Positions 42,429-52,384 of a DNA stretch of 64,000 nt are shown piece by piece. This DNA comes from Candidatus Peregrinibacteria bacterium (GTDB taxonomy: Bacteria > Patescibacteriota > Gracilibacteria > UM-FILTER-43-11), in assembly GCA_016699515.1 (NCBI GenBank), contig CP064978.1, positions 806,001 to 870,000 on the forward strand. Direction: 5' to 3'. The notes below the pieces were generated by a model, which worked only from the letters and a program-made list of their open reading frames with translations, ran no database searches and was not told the origin of the DNA. The position numbers were made by a program, and so were the translations under genes. Every line of letters begins with the position of its first letter. The first letter of the stretch is position 1.

Positions 42429-42802
42429 CTATTCCTTTTTTAGAAAGTAATACTCAATGAGTACGGCAATAATGAGCAAAAGTAGCGCGTCCCACCAGGT
42501 GAGCACTCGGAGTCGCTGAAAAATGAGTGTCACACACACGACCGCTGACATCAAAATCGCTTGCCTTACCGCAACACCCAAAAAGTAGAATTGGTTTTCG
42601 TTTCGACGGTTGATTGCCATGCGCACATAGTAGTTCATCAGGCTAAACGTGGCTGAAAGTGATACCATCAGACTGGCATAAAACAAAGATAAGGCTAAAT
42701 AACCGGATATAAACGGACTTAAATTATCGATCACCAGCAACCACGACCCCAACCGAGTAGCGCAATGAGCAAAATGCCGATGAGGTAGTGACGGTAAGTA
42801 AT
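42429..42802 (-). CDS. Small multi-span membrane protein (one frameshift)
   Basis: The C-terminal 107 residues (from 42752) contain three hydrophobic spans, for example YLALSLFYASLMVSLSATFS and AVRQAILMSAVVCVTLIFQR, and WWDALLLLIIAVLIEYYFLK. Upstream in another frame lies YRHYLIGILLIALLGWG. Adding one G to a G4 at about 42749 joins them as GWGSWLLVIDNL. The extended frame has no ATG/GTG/TTG and opens at an ATT (42802) right after a stop, so the start is uncertain. No family recognised. Confidence 0.55.
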
Positions 42803-42855
42803 TTAATTACGACTTACGAATTAAACCTGCCTGCCAGCAGGCAGGAATTACGAAT
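42797..42855. repeat. Intergenic repeat with CCTGCCTGC palindrome
   Basis: Aattacgacttacgaatt, then the near-palindrome CCTGCCTGCCAGCAGGCAGG (42826-42845), then aattacgaatga. Related palindromes lie at 11146, 15743 and 46361. Confidence 0.55.
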
Positions 42856-42921
42856 GATTCTCGTGTATTTAATATACATTGAGTATGCTAAAATGTCTGC
42901 AAGTATTTTAAAAAATTGAGC

Positions 42922-45661
42922 ATGAAACTGTTTTCAAAAATTACGATCGTCCTTGTGGTTTTGATGATCCTTCCCATTTCGCTGGTACAAGCGGCCTCGT
43001 TTACCGATGTGCCTTCGAGTCATCCGAATTACCAAGCCATTACGTATTTGCAAGATCAAGGGGTGGTGGAAGGCTATGATGATGGAACCTTTCAACCCAA
43101 TCGCCAAGTTAACCGTGCCGAGGCGCTGAAAATTATTTTGTTGGCTTCGGATATTTTTGTACCGGAAATATCGGAACAAGCCATTTTTCCGGATGTTCCC
43201 CATGATGTTTGGTATGGAAAATACGCCCTAAAAGCCAAAAATCTGAGCATCGTTCAGGGGATGGTGATACCGGTTATTTTCGTCCGGGCGATACCATTAA
43301 TTTGGCGGAAATTCTGAAAATTTTGATCGTCGCGAATCATTTAAAATTGCCTACGGTTAGCGCAAATCCTTATTGGGATGTTCCCAGCGACGCTTGGTTT
43401 TCGCCTTATTTTGAATATGCGCGTCTGGGCGGTTGGATTGATGGAGATAGAGAACAAAACGTGAATCCGGCCAGCCCAGTTACCCGAGCACTCATGGCCG
43501 AATTGATGTATCGCATGAACACGCGACCCGTTGTGATCGCCGATGGAAAGGCAAGTTATTATGGTGAAAAATTTCATGGACGCACCACTGCAAGTGGAGA
43601 AGTTTTTGATGCATCAGCCATGACTGCCGCTCATCGTACTTATCCATTTGGAACGCATGTGAAAGTGACCAATGTGGCCAACAACGAATCGGTCGTGGTG
43701 CGCATTACCGATCGTGGCCCTTATTCCGAAGGGCGGGTGATTGATTTGAGCAAGGCGGCGTTTGAGGCGATCTCGCCTCTTTCTCGCGGGGTGATTGAGG
43801 TGGCATTAGAAGTGGTGGATATTCCCGATTCAGACCCAATCGCCGAGCCCGATCCTGCAACGCTTGCGGCGTCCGAAAAAAAACAATGTCCCGAAATTGC
43901 CTCGTTACAAAGCATTAGTTCATCCACTTACGAAGGGGTTACCCTGGATTCGTCGATCCCCAATCGCATTACGAGCGAACAAGTGCTGACCCTTTCGGGC
44001 ACGGTTTCCAATGGTTCTTTGGTGCGGGCGTTTGTGGTGGATAGCCAAGACGAGCAAACCATTTTTAGCTCATCGGTTCGCAACAATCATTTTCAAATCG
44101 ACGTCTTTTTTCCTTCGACCGGACGCTACCAGCTAGGCCTTTTGGTTGACCAACAAAAAGTAGCTTGGTTAAAGAAGTGGTGGTTTTGAGCCCTGAATGT
44201 GTTCAGGAAGTTGAACAAAGCCAAATGACCGCTCCTTCGTCCGTGGTACTATCGGTGCGAGATGGAAATTTAATTCTTGACTGGCCGAATGAAGACGCCT
44301 CGCTGTATAAACTTACTTTTACTCAGGGGAATCGCGTAAAAAATTACTGGATTAACCACGGTCAGTTCACGCCTCGCGTTAATGATTTTTCTTCGTTTAA
44401 TGAAGGTGTGGTTGCCTTGGAACTGCGCACCGCACATTTAAACACCTCCTCTGTTTTTGAAACGAATTCGGTGGAATGGAGCCTGCCGTATCGTACGACT
44501 TTCAATATCACCACGCATCATGAGTATCGAATTGATACGGATGCGATTGAGCTGATTCAATTAAGCTCTGCATTAACCAAAGGAGCGCAGCTCGCTGTGC
44601 AACTCAAAAGCAAGGTTCGCTTGCAACCGAAAGCCGCTTTCATTCTTCCGTCTGGAGAAGTGTTTGAGCAGGCCATTGTGGGGGCACCGCCTTTGGTCTC
44701 AAACGATCGAGAGATCGAAGTGATCCCCCCTTCCGCTCAGACCCTTACCGCTCAATTAGCCGTGGAACAAACTGGAGTGTATTTTGTTGAAATCAACAAC
44801 GACGATGGCTTAGGAGTCATCAATGTGCCTGTTTATCCGGCTGGCGTTTACCCCCTCATTCCCAACCCACGCGATTTAAGCGGCGGCTTTGTGACCGATT
44901 TGGGGAATAATACCGCAGGTTTGCGAAATGAATTTTTAACTCGCTTGAATGAAGACCGTGCACGCTACCAACGGGCTCCACTTGAATTGGATGCCGATTT
45001 AACGCGTCTAGCTCAGTTTCGTAGCGACGATATGGCAAAAAACAATTACATCAGTCATTGGGACCTGAATGGCAACACCGCGAATGACCTAAGACGAAAT
45101 TATGGAATCGCCCCCAGTGTAGGCGAAAATCTTGCCCTTGATTCCACCATTGCCTTGGCTGAATATGGCTTGATGCGCAGCGCCGTGCATCGCAAAAATA
45201 TTCTTGCCACCGAATGGACACGAGTTGGCTTGGGAATTAGTAAAAACAGTGATGGTTCCTATAGTTTTGTGCAGATATTTTCAACCGACCCGATCGATTT
45301 GAGCGAGGTGGGCTCCTTGCGCACCGCGCTTTTAACTCGTATTAATAATGCGCGCAGCACGGATTTGGTGCTTTCCGATTCATTAACCACGATTGCTCAG
45401 CAATGGAGCGAGCGTATGGCGAGTGAAGATTTCTTTGATATTACCGCCCCGGACTCCACTCATTTAGCAACCTTAGTTCAAAGCCAAGGCGTTAATAGCA
45501 CCATTGGAACCTATTTGGTAGGTCACAATAATTTTGAAGCAGCTCAAACCAGCATCCTTTCAAACGAACAGCTATTTGAAGGACGCTGGAAGCAAATTGG
45601 AATCGGCATTCAGCAAGACAGCCTTGGGTTCATCTTGGTGACGGTCATTTACATTGATTAA
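42922..45661 (+). CDS. SLH-RlpA-CAP multidomain wall protein (two frameshifts)
   Basis: About 913 residues. The signal peptide MKLFSKITIVLVVLMILPIS is followed by three SLH repeats (FTDVPSSHPNYQAITYLQDQ; FPDVPHDVWYGKYALKAKNL; YWDVPSDAWFSPYFEYARLG). An RlpA-type double-psi beta-barrel then reads GKASYYGEKFHGRTTASGEV, PFGTHVKVTNVANNESVVVR and ITDRGPYSEGRVIDLSKAAF. After beta domains comes a CAP/SCP-like domain (RLNEDRARYQRAPLELDADL ... VGENLALD, AVHRKNILATEWTRVGLGIS) and a second degenerate CAP-like copy to the end. The frame breaks at a G4 (about 43258; QGDGDTGYFRPGDT) and an A3 (about 44172; LKEVVVLSPECV). It is probably a wall-anchored peptidoglycan-active or matrix protein. Confidence 0.85.
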
Positions 45662-45726
45662 CGAATCGTGGGCCGAATAGTAGATCGTATAGTGATCGTA
45701 TTGCGAGTCGTATTGTGGACTTGGAA

Positions 45727-46194
45727 CTACATTGATTTTTCGTCGGGAGCGTACATGTATTCAAATGCTGAGCGCTTGTAGGAAAGTACTTCTCCTGCCT
45801 TAAAAAATCGAGGCACTTCGACCTGAGCGGTTTCGAGCGAATCGGATGCATGCACCAAGTTGCTTTGGATGCTCATGGCTAGATCGCCTCGAATGGTACC
45901 GGGGGCTGCCGCACGCGCATTGGTTACGCCAACCATCAAACGCACGACCTCGACCGCCTCTACCCCTTCCCAGCACTGCACCACTACCGGCGTACTTTTC
46001 ATGAAACCGGCGATTCCGGGAAAGAAAGGTTTATCGGCCAAGTGAGCGTAATGTTCTTTAAGCATTGCGTCGTCGAGTTGGATCATTTTCATTCCGACCA
46101 AAGTAAGCCCTTTTCCCTCCATTCGTCCCGTAATTTCTCCCACGAGTCCGCGTTCGACGGCATCGGGCTTGATGAGCACAAGTGTTTTTTGCAT
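45727..46194 (-). CDS. ndk: Nucleoside diphosphate kinase
   Basis: Balances NTP pools. The start was placed at ATG 46194 (MQKTLVLIKPDAVERGLVGE); the frame is open further upstream but not family-like. It has the phosphohistidine site NLVHASDSLETAQVE, ARAAAPGTIRGDLA and the C-terminal DEKSM. 155 residues, normal. Downstream on the other strand is the SLH-RlpA-CAP gene, convergent. Confidence 0.95.
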   Translation of the reverse strand: MQKTLVLIKPDAVERGLVGEITGRMEGKGLTLVGMKMIQLDDAMLKEHYAHLADKPFFPGIAGFMKSTPVVVQCWEGVEAVEVVRLMVGVTNARAAAPGTIRGDLAMSIQSNLVHASDSLETAQVEVPRFFKAGEVLSYKRSAFEYMYAPDEKSM

Positions 46195-46269
46195 AGTTGT
46201 TGATTTAAAGGTTGCAATAAAATACCGAATCATTCGAAAAGTTGCAACTTCTCGTTTAATGCCAAAATT

Positions 46270-46452
46270 CGAATACCCTCCGCGGCGGGCAGGCACAAAT
46301 TACAAGTAATTACGAATTAATAATTACGAATTAATAATTACGAATTAATAATTACGCCGTGCCTGCCGGCAGGCAGGAATTACGAATTTGGCTCCATTTT
46401 GTCATTTAATATTCGTTATTGGAAATTGTTTGTGATTTTTTTATTTGTAATT
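46270..46452. repeat. Composite intergenic repeat (families B and G)
   Basis: A stretch identical to 15725-15746 at 46273-46294, then about four 15-bp tandem units (aattacgaattaata), a perfect 16-bp palindrome TGCCTGCCGGCAGGCA (46361-46376), and again aattacgaatt. It fills the spacer between ndk and the M16 peptidase. Confidence 0.6.
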
Positions 46453-47710
46453 ATTTTTTCAATAATTCTTCAAAATGAGCTTCGTCCTCGAAAGGCCCAA
46501 TGAGCGCTAAATGGAAGCGATCTTGCTGGAAGAGCTGCTGACTGACGCGCTGAATATCTTCCACAGTAACGGCGTCGACTTTTTTAAAGAGCTCCTCAAT
46601 CGGTTTTACTTCGGGATAAAGCAAAGCTTGTTTTCCCATCAAATGAGCGTATTCCTCGGAATCTTCCAGCTTGAGCACCATTTTTCCTTTCATAAAATCT
46701 TTGGCTTTTTGTAGTTCCGCTTCGGACACTCGTTCTTGGGCGATTTTGTAATATTCCTCTAAAATTGCCTCAACCGCCAGATCGACGCGCTTTAAATCGA
46801 CCCCGGCCGAGGTGGCAAGCGTTCCCACGTCGGAATAATCGTCGGTTTGAGTGCGAATGTAGTAGCTAAGCCCCTTGCTTTCGCGCACATTCAAAAACAT
46901 GCGAGAGCTCATGTTTCCACCCAAAATTACACTGAGCACTTTCGCCACGTATTCGTCGGGATGATTGGCCGGTATGCCTTCGGTGCCTAAAATTAAATGC
47001 GCTTGCTCGGTTTTTTTGTGCTGCAGAATCACCCGTCTTTTGGACGGAATCGGTTGATACGGCGTGGGGGTCACTCCACAAGTTTCATTTTGAAACGGAA
47101 AGTATTTTTCGACCAACGCTTCCACTTCTTCCTCGGTAATATTCCCGGCCACGCTGATCACGGTGTTGTCGGGCGTGTAGAGCTTTCGTTTGTAGTCCAA
47201 AAACTGGTCACGGTTGAGCGAGCGAATGATGTCGGGGATTCCGATTTGGTCCCAGCCCATGGGCTGATCGCCGAATAGCAACCTTTCAAAATCCCAGCCC
47301 ACTTGGTACATGGGCGTGTCTTGATACATGTTGAACTCCTCGATGATCACATTGCGTTCTTTATCGATTTCTTCGGGCAAAAAAGTGGCGTTCAGCATCA
47401 TGTCGCCAATCACGTCGAAAGCAATTTCTTTTTTATCGGCCGAAAGTTTTACGTAATAGCCGGCGTATTCTTTTCCGGTAAAGGCATTGAAATCTCCGCC
47501 GACTGAATCGATCGCAAAGGACACCTCGGCAGCGTTTTTGTAGCGACTGGCCCCTTTAAAAAATAGGTGCTCCAAATAATGGGAAATTCCGTTGATCGAT
47601 TTGGTTTCGTAACGCGAACCGGCGCCCACCAGCACCAACACGGTAACCGCTTGAGTGCTTTTAATGGGAGTGGTGATGATTTTGAGTCCATTACTTTTTT
47701 GTTTTAACAC
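46451..47710 (-). CDS. M16-family zinc peptidase
   Basis: Pitrilysin/processing-peptidase family. The inverted zinc motif HYLEH is in NGISHYLEHLFFKGASRYKN, with the downstream Glu in NVIIEEFNMYQDTPMYQVGW. The C-terminal half has RESKGLSYYIRTQTDDYSDV. 419 residues, intact. The start is GTG 47710 (reads LKQKSNGLKIITTPI). There is no signal peptide, so it acts in the cytosol. Only one M16 gene is seen here, so a homodimer is likely. Confidence 0.9.
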   Translation of the reverse strand: MLKQKSNGLKIITTPIKSTQAVTVLVLVGAGSRYETKSINGISHYLEHLFFKGASRYKNAAEVSFAIDSVGGDFNAFTGKEYAGYYVKLSADKKEIAFDVIGDMMLNATFLPEEIDKERNVIIEEFNMYQDTPMYQVGWDFERLLFGDQPMGWDQIGIPDIIRSLNRDQFLDYKRKLYTPDNTVISVAGNITEEEVEALVEKYFPFQNETCGVTPTPYQPIPSKRRVILQHKKTEQAHLILGTEGIPANHPDEYVAKVLSVILGGNMSSRMFLNVRESKGLSYYIRTQTDDYSDVGTLATSAGVDLKRVDLAVEAILEEYYKIAQERVSEAELQKAKDFMKGKMVLKLEDSEEYAHLMGKQALLYPEVKPIEELFKKVDAVTVEDIQRVSQQLFQQDRFHLALIGPFEDEAHFEELLKK

Positions 47711-47711
47711 T

Positions 47712-47815
47712 TTGTATTAAAGTTAAGAATTAAAAGTTAATAGTTAAGAATTTTTAAGATTGTGACCAACTCTTCATTATTAACTCGTAACTTTTAACTA
47801 AAGGAAAAATACCCT
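47712..47815. repeat. Intergenic hairpin repeat (AAAAGTTAATAGTTAAGAA words)
   Basis: TTAAAGTTAAGAATTAAAAG and TTAATAGTTAAGAATT face CTTCATTATTAACTCGTAACTTTTAAC, forming an AT-only stem between the M16 gene and the lipoprotein gene. Confidence 0.5.
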
Positions 47816-47843
47816 AGATGAGTGGAAATGTCATTGGGGACTT

Positions 47844-48652
47844 TTAGTTCGCTCCCACGGCCCATGTCCGTTCGTCATTGTCGGCATTATCATCTCCGCC
47901 AGCTGTAACGACTGAGCTCATGGTGCCAACATCCCCAGGGTTTAGGCGGATCGAAAAGTGATGGTGTGCTCTCCACCTGCGGGCAAGGGCTGCGTAATGG
48001 TGCAACTTAGCACTCCCGGATTCGATTCGTGGCAAATTTCGGGAACTTGTTCCAAGGGTGGATTGATGCCAACCAAGCGAATGGTGACTCCAAAATCACG
48101 AACCGTGGCTGTGCCCACATTGCGAATGACCGTTCCTAGCTCTTGCTCACGCCCCCATGGGCTACTGGTGGTGAGTTCGGCAACCGCCAAATCAGTGTAG
48201 GCTTCTGGTAATAAATTGGCCAGCGCGGCCAGATCGCAGGTAGTTACCAGTTCTGCAGGCTGAATGAGCCCGTTTTCGTCGACGGTGAGCCATCCATGCT
48301 CGATTGCCAATTGAATGAACTGATAATACCAAGCATCGGGTGATGCGTCGGGGATATCTTGGGTTTGAGTGGGAGCCCATTGATCAGCTGGTAAAACGGC
48401 TTCGGTCAGTGCTTTTGCCAGCTCTGCCCGATTCATGGTGTTCTCGCAAGTTGGTTCGTCCGAAGGACAGGTTGGTTCGTAGCCATGTCTTTCGAGTAAA
48501 TCGGACACTTGAGACCGAGTGGCTGGCAGATCGGGTGTTCCACTGGGGCAAACCTGGGCTAATTGTGGTGAATCCAGTGGGCCAACTCCTTCGACGCACG
48601 CGGCACTGCTAAGAGCAAGGGCGGCACTAAGAGCATACTTTGAAAGCTTCAT
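47844..48652 (-). CDS. SLH-like lipoprotein (one frameshift)
   Basis: MKLSKYALSAALALSSAACV has a lipobox (SSAAC) for lipid attachment. The next region has SLH-like segments (ENTMNRAELAKALTEAVLPA; IPDASPDAWYYQFIQLAIEH) and then a CARDB-like beta domain (LAVAELTTSSPWGREQELGT, VIRNVGTATVRDFGVTIRLV). The frame breaks at a T4 near 47950. Adding one T joins HTITFSIRLNPGDVGTMSS, extending the protein to a stop at 47844. About 269 residues. Probably a surface lipoprotein. Confidence 0.75.
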
Positions 48653-48787
48653 TCAGATTGGGTAAATGGTGATCTTGATTTTATTACAAAATGTTGTAAA
48701 AAGCAATATTTAATTTTTGAACTAAGTATACTTCTCGTACTAAATTTTAATTGTCTACTTTTTTTTTACTGAACACAAAAATTGTTA

Positions 48788-48816
48788 TTGACCAAAATTT
48801 TTATACACTTTAAATT
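48788..48816 (+). promoter_or_regulatory. Promoter TTGACC-17-TAAATT
   Basis: TTGACC 48788-48793 and TAAATT 48811-48816, in a very AT-rich spacer. It is the only good promoter ahead of the rsmH operon. Confidence 0.55.
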
Positions 48817-48863
48817 GTTAATGAAAGCGAAAAATACAAAAATAAAACCTGACCCAAAAAGTT

Positions 48864-48944
48864 ATGATGAATAAATCATTTAATCACCTCATCACCTCTC
48901 TTAATGAATTGATGAGTGTGTTTTGGGAAATTCACGCTGACTAG
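48864..48944 (+). CDS. 26-residue micro-ORF upstream of rsmH
   Basis: ATG-ATG start, reading MMNKSFNHLITSLNELMSVF then WEIHAD and TAG. It lies between the promoter and the family A hairpin, 83 nt before rsmH. It could be a leader peptide or chance. No family. The rest of 48653-48863 is AT-rich with no other gene seen. Confidence 0.3.
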   Translation: MMNKSFNHLITSLNELMSVFWEIHAD

Positions 48945-48945
48945 G

Positions 48946-49018
48946 CCATAGGGTGTAGGGCGTAGGCAGTAGCTACCCACTAGCAACTGCTACACCCTAC
49001 GAACTACACCCTACTTTC
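48946..49018. repeat. Intergenic hairpin repeat, family A
   Basis: TAGGGTGTAGGGCGTAGGCAGTAGCTA pairs with AGCAACTGCTACACCCTACGAACTACACCCTA. The core is the same as 13118-13193. Confidence 0.6.
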
Positions 49019-49027
49019 TAGCTCGCT

Positions 49028-49980
49028 ATGGAATCTCCAGAACACAAACCCGTATTACTCCACGAAACGCTTGATCTTTTAAATCTATCGCCTGGAAAGA
49101 ACGTTATTGACGGTACGTTGGGATTGGGCGGCCATTCGCTCGAGATTCTTAAACGCATTGGTAAAACCGGCTATTTGCTCGCTTTTGAACAAGACGAACG
49201 AAACTTGAAAGAAGCGAAGAAGCGACTGAAGGATTACTCGAAGCAAGTTATCTTTGCTCACCGGAATTTTGAAGATTTGAAAGCAGTGATCGACGAAGAA
49301 AAGTTCCCGGCCCCGGATGCGATTTTGCTCGATTTAGGGCTTTCGTCGCCTCATGTGGATGATCCTGAACGTGGGTTTTCATTTAAATTTGATGGTCCGC
49401 TGGATATGCGCTTTGACCCCGCACTGATTTAACTGCTGCGGATGTGGTTAATAAGATGGATGAGCGCAAGTTGTTTGAATTAATTCGGGACTTGGGCGAA
49501 GAATCGCGCGCCTGGAAGATTACGAAAGCGATCGTGAAGGCGCGGGCTCAAAAACCGATTACCACCACCACCCAACTGGCCGAACTGATCTTGGAAACCA
49601 TCAAGAACCCTAAATTTAAAAAAACCCTTCATCCCGCCACCAAAACGTTCCAGGCGCTCCGCATGCATGTGAACCGCGAACTTGAAGTTCTCCAGAGCGT
49701 TCTAACCCAAGCGATCGATGTTTTGGCTCCCGAAGGCCGACTCGTCGTGATTGCGTATCACTCCCTTGAGGACCGAGAAGTTAAAAACATCCTTAAGAAG
49801 CAGGCCGATCAAACCAAACAAAACAAATATGAAAAACAAACAAAAATACAAAATAGTCAACTTGAATTACGTAAATCTCTTTATTTACTAACTAAAAAAC
49901 CTATAATACCAACAGGTATTGAGGTTTTTGAAAACCCGCGCGCACGAAGTGCCAAATTGCGGGCCGCACCAAAACTATGA
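49028..49980 (+). CDS. rsmH: 16S rRNA (cytosine1402-N4)-methyltransferase (one frameshift)
   Basis: Methylates C1402 in the P site; classically the first enzyme gene of the dcw cluster. HKPVLLHETLDLL, GTLGLGGHSLEIL (SAM motif I), DAILLDLGLSSPHVDDPERG and FSFKFDGPLDMRFD precede a break in a C4 at about 49420. Adding one C gives DPRTDLTAADVVNKMDERKL. The C-terminal half has FQALRMHVNRELEVLQSVL and VVIAYHSLEDREVK. About 317 residues. Its TGA overlaps the ATG of the next gene (ATGA). Confidence 0.93.
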
Positions 49981-50369
49981 TCAATCTCAATCACCCCATA
50001 CAAACACACAAACAAATGAGCTCTGTTTTAGCTATTGATAATAACCTGACTGAGAAAGTGAGAAAAAGCCCATTGTCTTATAAAGTGGAGGTAGGACTGA
50101 ATTCGTTGGTGTTTGTTATTTTTTTATTGATCACCCTGCTTAGTTTGGCTTATTTGGCTAATTCTAATCGCAACGCCACTAAGGGGTATGCACTTAAAAC
50201 CCTGCAATTGGAGCGCAGTAATTTGATCACCAAGAATGAAATTTGGGATATGAAAGTGGCTCAGGTTCAGGCCCTTGATCATTTACAGTCCGATCCAAAA
50301 ATTAAAAAAATGATCGCCGCCAGCCAACCTTTGTTTGTACGCGGAGACACGGCAATCGCTAATCGCTAA
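49977..50369 (+). CDS. FtsL-like single-span protein
   Basis: 130 residues, ATGA overlap with rsmH. A cytosolic N-terminus is followed by one membrane span (SLVFVIFLLITLLSLAYLAN) and a short coiled-coil-like exterior (KTLQLERSNLITKNEIWDMK, VAQVQALDHLQSD). The position right after rsmH, size and topology fit FtsL of the divisome, although primary sequence is poorly conserved in that family. Confidence 0.65.
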   Translation: MINLNHPIQTHKQMSSVLAIDNNLTEKVRKSPLSYKVEVGLNSLVFVIFLLITLLSLAYLANSNRNATKGYALKTLQLERSNLITKNEIWDMKVAQVQALDHLQSDPKIKKMIAASQPLFVRGDTAIANR

Positions 50370-50370
50370 C

Positions 50371-50464
50371 TTCGCTAATTACGAATTAAGAATGTTAAAT
50401 TACGAATTAGTTTTTGATTTACCTGAATCATTCGTAATTTTTAATTTTGAATTCGTAATTGTAG
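50371..50464. repeat. Intergenic hairpin repeat, family B
   Basis: CTAATTACGAATTAAGAATG and AAATTACGAATTAG face CATTCGTAATTTTTAATTTTGAATTCGTAATT; stem of about 20 bp with interruptions. Probably ends the rsmH-ftsL transcript. Confidence 0.55.
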
Positions 50465-50523
50465 CATAGATCATCATTAGCTAGACTTCTCGTGATAGAA
50501 TAGAAACACTTAAAGTAAAACAT

Positions 50524-51786
50524 ATGAATTTCTATCAAAATACGATTACTAATTTAAACAAAGCGGCCCAAACCATGAAATTGGATGCGGAAACGTTGGC
50601 TGTTCTTTCTCATCCCCAAAAAACGCTGATGGTCTCACTCCCGGTGCGTATGGACGATGGTACATTGCGCGTTTTCGAGGCGTATCGTGTTCAACATTCT
50701 GAATTGCGTGGTCCTTTTAAAGGCGGTATCCGCTATTATCCCACCGTGGATTTGGATGAAGTAAAAGCGCTGGCGACCGAGATGACGTTTAAATGTTCGG
50801 TGGTGGGCATTCCGTACGGCGGAGGGAAAGGTGGGGTGTGCTGCAATCCCAAAGAAATGTCGCCGGGCGAACTGGAGCGCTTAACACGCCGCTATGTTCA
50901 AGCAATTTACCAAATCATTGGCCCTCGGCACGATATTCCCGCGCCCGATGTGTACACCAACTCTCAAATTATGGCGTGGTTTATGGACGAATACAGCCGC
51001 TTGGTGAATGAATATCAACCCGGCGTGGTTACCGGAAAACCAATTGAAGTGGGGGGGTCTTTGGGGCGCGATACCGCCACCGCTCAAGGGGGCGCTTATG
51101 TACTGGAATCGTACATGGCCAAAAAAGGATTAGAGGTGGCCAATACTAAAGTAGTGGTGCAAGGATTCGGGAACGCTGGGCGAAATGCCGCTTTGATCCT
51201 TCATAAAATGGGTTACACCGTTGTGGGGCTCAGTGATTCGAAAGGCGGCGTTTATCATGCCGATGGGATTGATCCGAATGAAGCGGCCGAGCATAAAGAT
51301 AAAAAAGGAGTTTTGGAGGGGCTGGCTAAAACCACTCATTGCACCAATGAACAATTGATCGAAAAAGAATGTGATGTGCTGGTGCTGGCGGCGATGGAAA
51401 ATCAGGTGAATAAAACCAATGCAAAACACATCAAAGCCAAGATCATTTTGGAGTTGGCCAATGGGCCTACCAGCGCCGAGGCCGATGACTATCTATTCAA
51501 AAAAGGAGTTGAGGTGATTCCTGATATTTTGGCCAATGCCGGTGGGGTGACCGTTTCTTATTTTGAATGGCTGCAAAACCGTGAAGCGTATTATTGGACG
51601 CTCGACGAGGTTCAAACCAAACTAAACCGAGTGATGCTGGAAGCCTTGGAGCGCGTGCTTCATTTTCAGGAAAAACACCACACCAGTATGCGTGAAGGCG
51701 CTTATATGTCGGCATTTGATCGTTTGGAAAAAGCAATGAAGTTGCGTGGATCGGGTGCCAATTTGCTTTGCAAGGTGTATAAATAA
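50524..51786 (+). CDS. gdhA: Glutamate (Glu/Leu/Phe/Val-family) dehydrogenase
   Basis: Reversible oxidative deamination of glutamate. RVQHSELRGPFKGGIRYYPT, the catalytic-Lys motif VGIPYGGGKGGVCCNP and the nucleotide-binding GFGNAGRNAALILHKMGYTV are present. DVLVLAAMENQVN and ILANAGGVTVSYFEWLQNRE complete the signature. 420 residues, intact. A TAGAAT box lies at about 50497-50502. It gives the cell a link between 2-oxoglutarate and ammonium. Confidence 0.95.
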   Translation: MNFYQNTITNLNKAAQTMKLDAETLAVLSHPQKTLMVSLPVRMDDGTLRVFEAYRVQHSELRGPFKGGIRYYPTVDLDEVKALATEMTFKCSVVGIPYGGGKGGVCCNPKEMSPGELERLTRRYVQAIYQIIGPRHDIPAPDVYTNSQIMAWFMDEYSRLVNEYQPGVVTGKPIEVGGSLGRDTATAQGGAYVLESYMAKKGLEVANTKVVVQGFGNAGRNAALILHKMGYTVVGLSDSKGGVYHADGIDPNEAAEHKDKKGVLEGLAKTTHCTNEQLIEKECDVLVLAAMENQVNKTNAKHIKAKIILELANGPTSAEADDYLFKKGVEVIPDILANAGGVTVSYFEWLQNREAYYWTLDEVQTKLNRVMLEALERVLHFQEKHHTSMREGAYMSAFDRLEKAMKLRGSGANLLCKVYK

Positions 51787-51908
51787 TTCAAGATTCAAAC
51801 GCTCCGCTATTCAAAATTACAAGATTAATGCTAAAAATTGGCTTAAATTTTTTTGATGCGGTATTCTTGGTTCATAATCTTAAATCTTGAATCTTAAATC
51901 TTGTAATT
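51787..51908. repeat. Intergenic hairpin repeat, family E
   Basis: TTCAAGATTCAAACG and AAAATTACAAGATTAA face AATCTTAAATCTTGAATCTTAAATCTTGTAATT before yqeY. Confidence 0.55.
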
Positions 51909-51916
51909 AATTATTT

Positions 51917-52360
51917 ATGACCTTAAAAGACCAAATTGTAAGCGATCTGACAGCGGCCATGAAAGCCCGAGAAGAACTGAAGCTGGGAGCGCTTCGTATG
52001 CTCAAAGCTGACATTATGAAACACGAAGTTAGCGGAGCGGATATGCTCGCAACCGACGACGTGGTGATCACTCTTTTGAAACGAGGCATCAAGCAACGCA
52101 AAGAAGCCGCGGAGGCCTTTGAAAAAGGAGGCAACCAGGCCTCGGCCGATAAGGAGCGCGAAGAAATTAAAATCTTCGAGGCCTATTTACCCGCCCAAAT
52201 GAGCGAGGAGGAACTTTTGACCATCGCCAAAGCCGTGATTCAAGAAATGAATGCCACTCAATCTGATTTTGGAAAAGTGATGGGCGAAGTAATGAAAAAA
52301 TCTCAAGGCCAAGCCGATGGGGTGATGGTGAGTAAGGTGGTGAAATCTTTACTCAGTTAA
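51917..52360 (+). CDS. GatB/YqeY-domain protein
   Basis: 147 residues, typical stand-alone YqeY: MTLKDQIVSDLTAAMKAREE, LGALRMLKADIMKHEVSG, IKQRKEAAEAFEKGGNQASA and the C-terminal FGKVMGEVMKKSQGQADGVM. The family is related to the tail of GatB and is thought to bind tRNA. Intact, host-like composition. Confidence 0.93.
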   Translation: MTLKDQIVSDLTAAMKAREELKLGALRMLKADIMKHEVSGADMLATDDVVITLLKRGIKQRKEAAEAFEKGGNQASADKEREEIKIFEAYLPAQMSEEELLTIAKAVIQEMNATQSDFGKVMGEVMKKSQGQADGVMVSKVVKSLLS

Positions 52361-52384
52361 GAGTTAATAATTAAGAGTTAGGAT

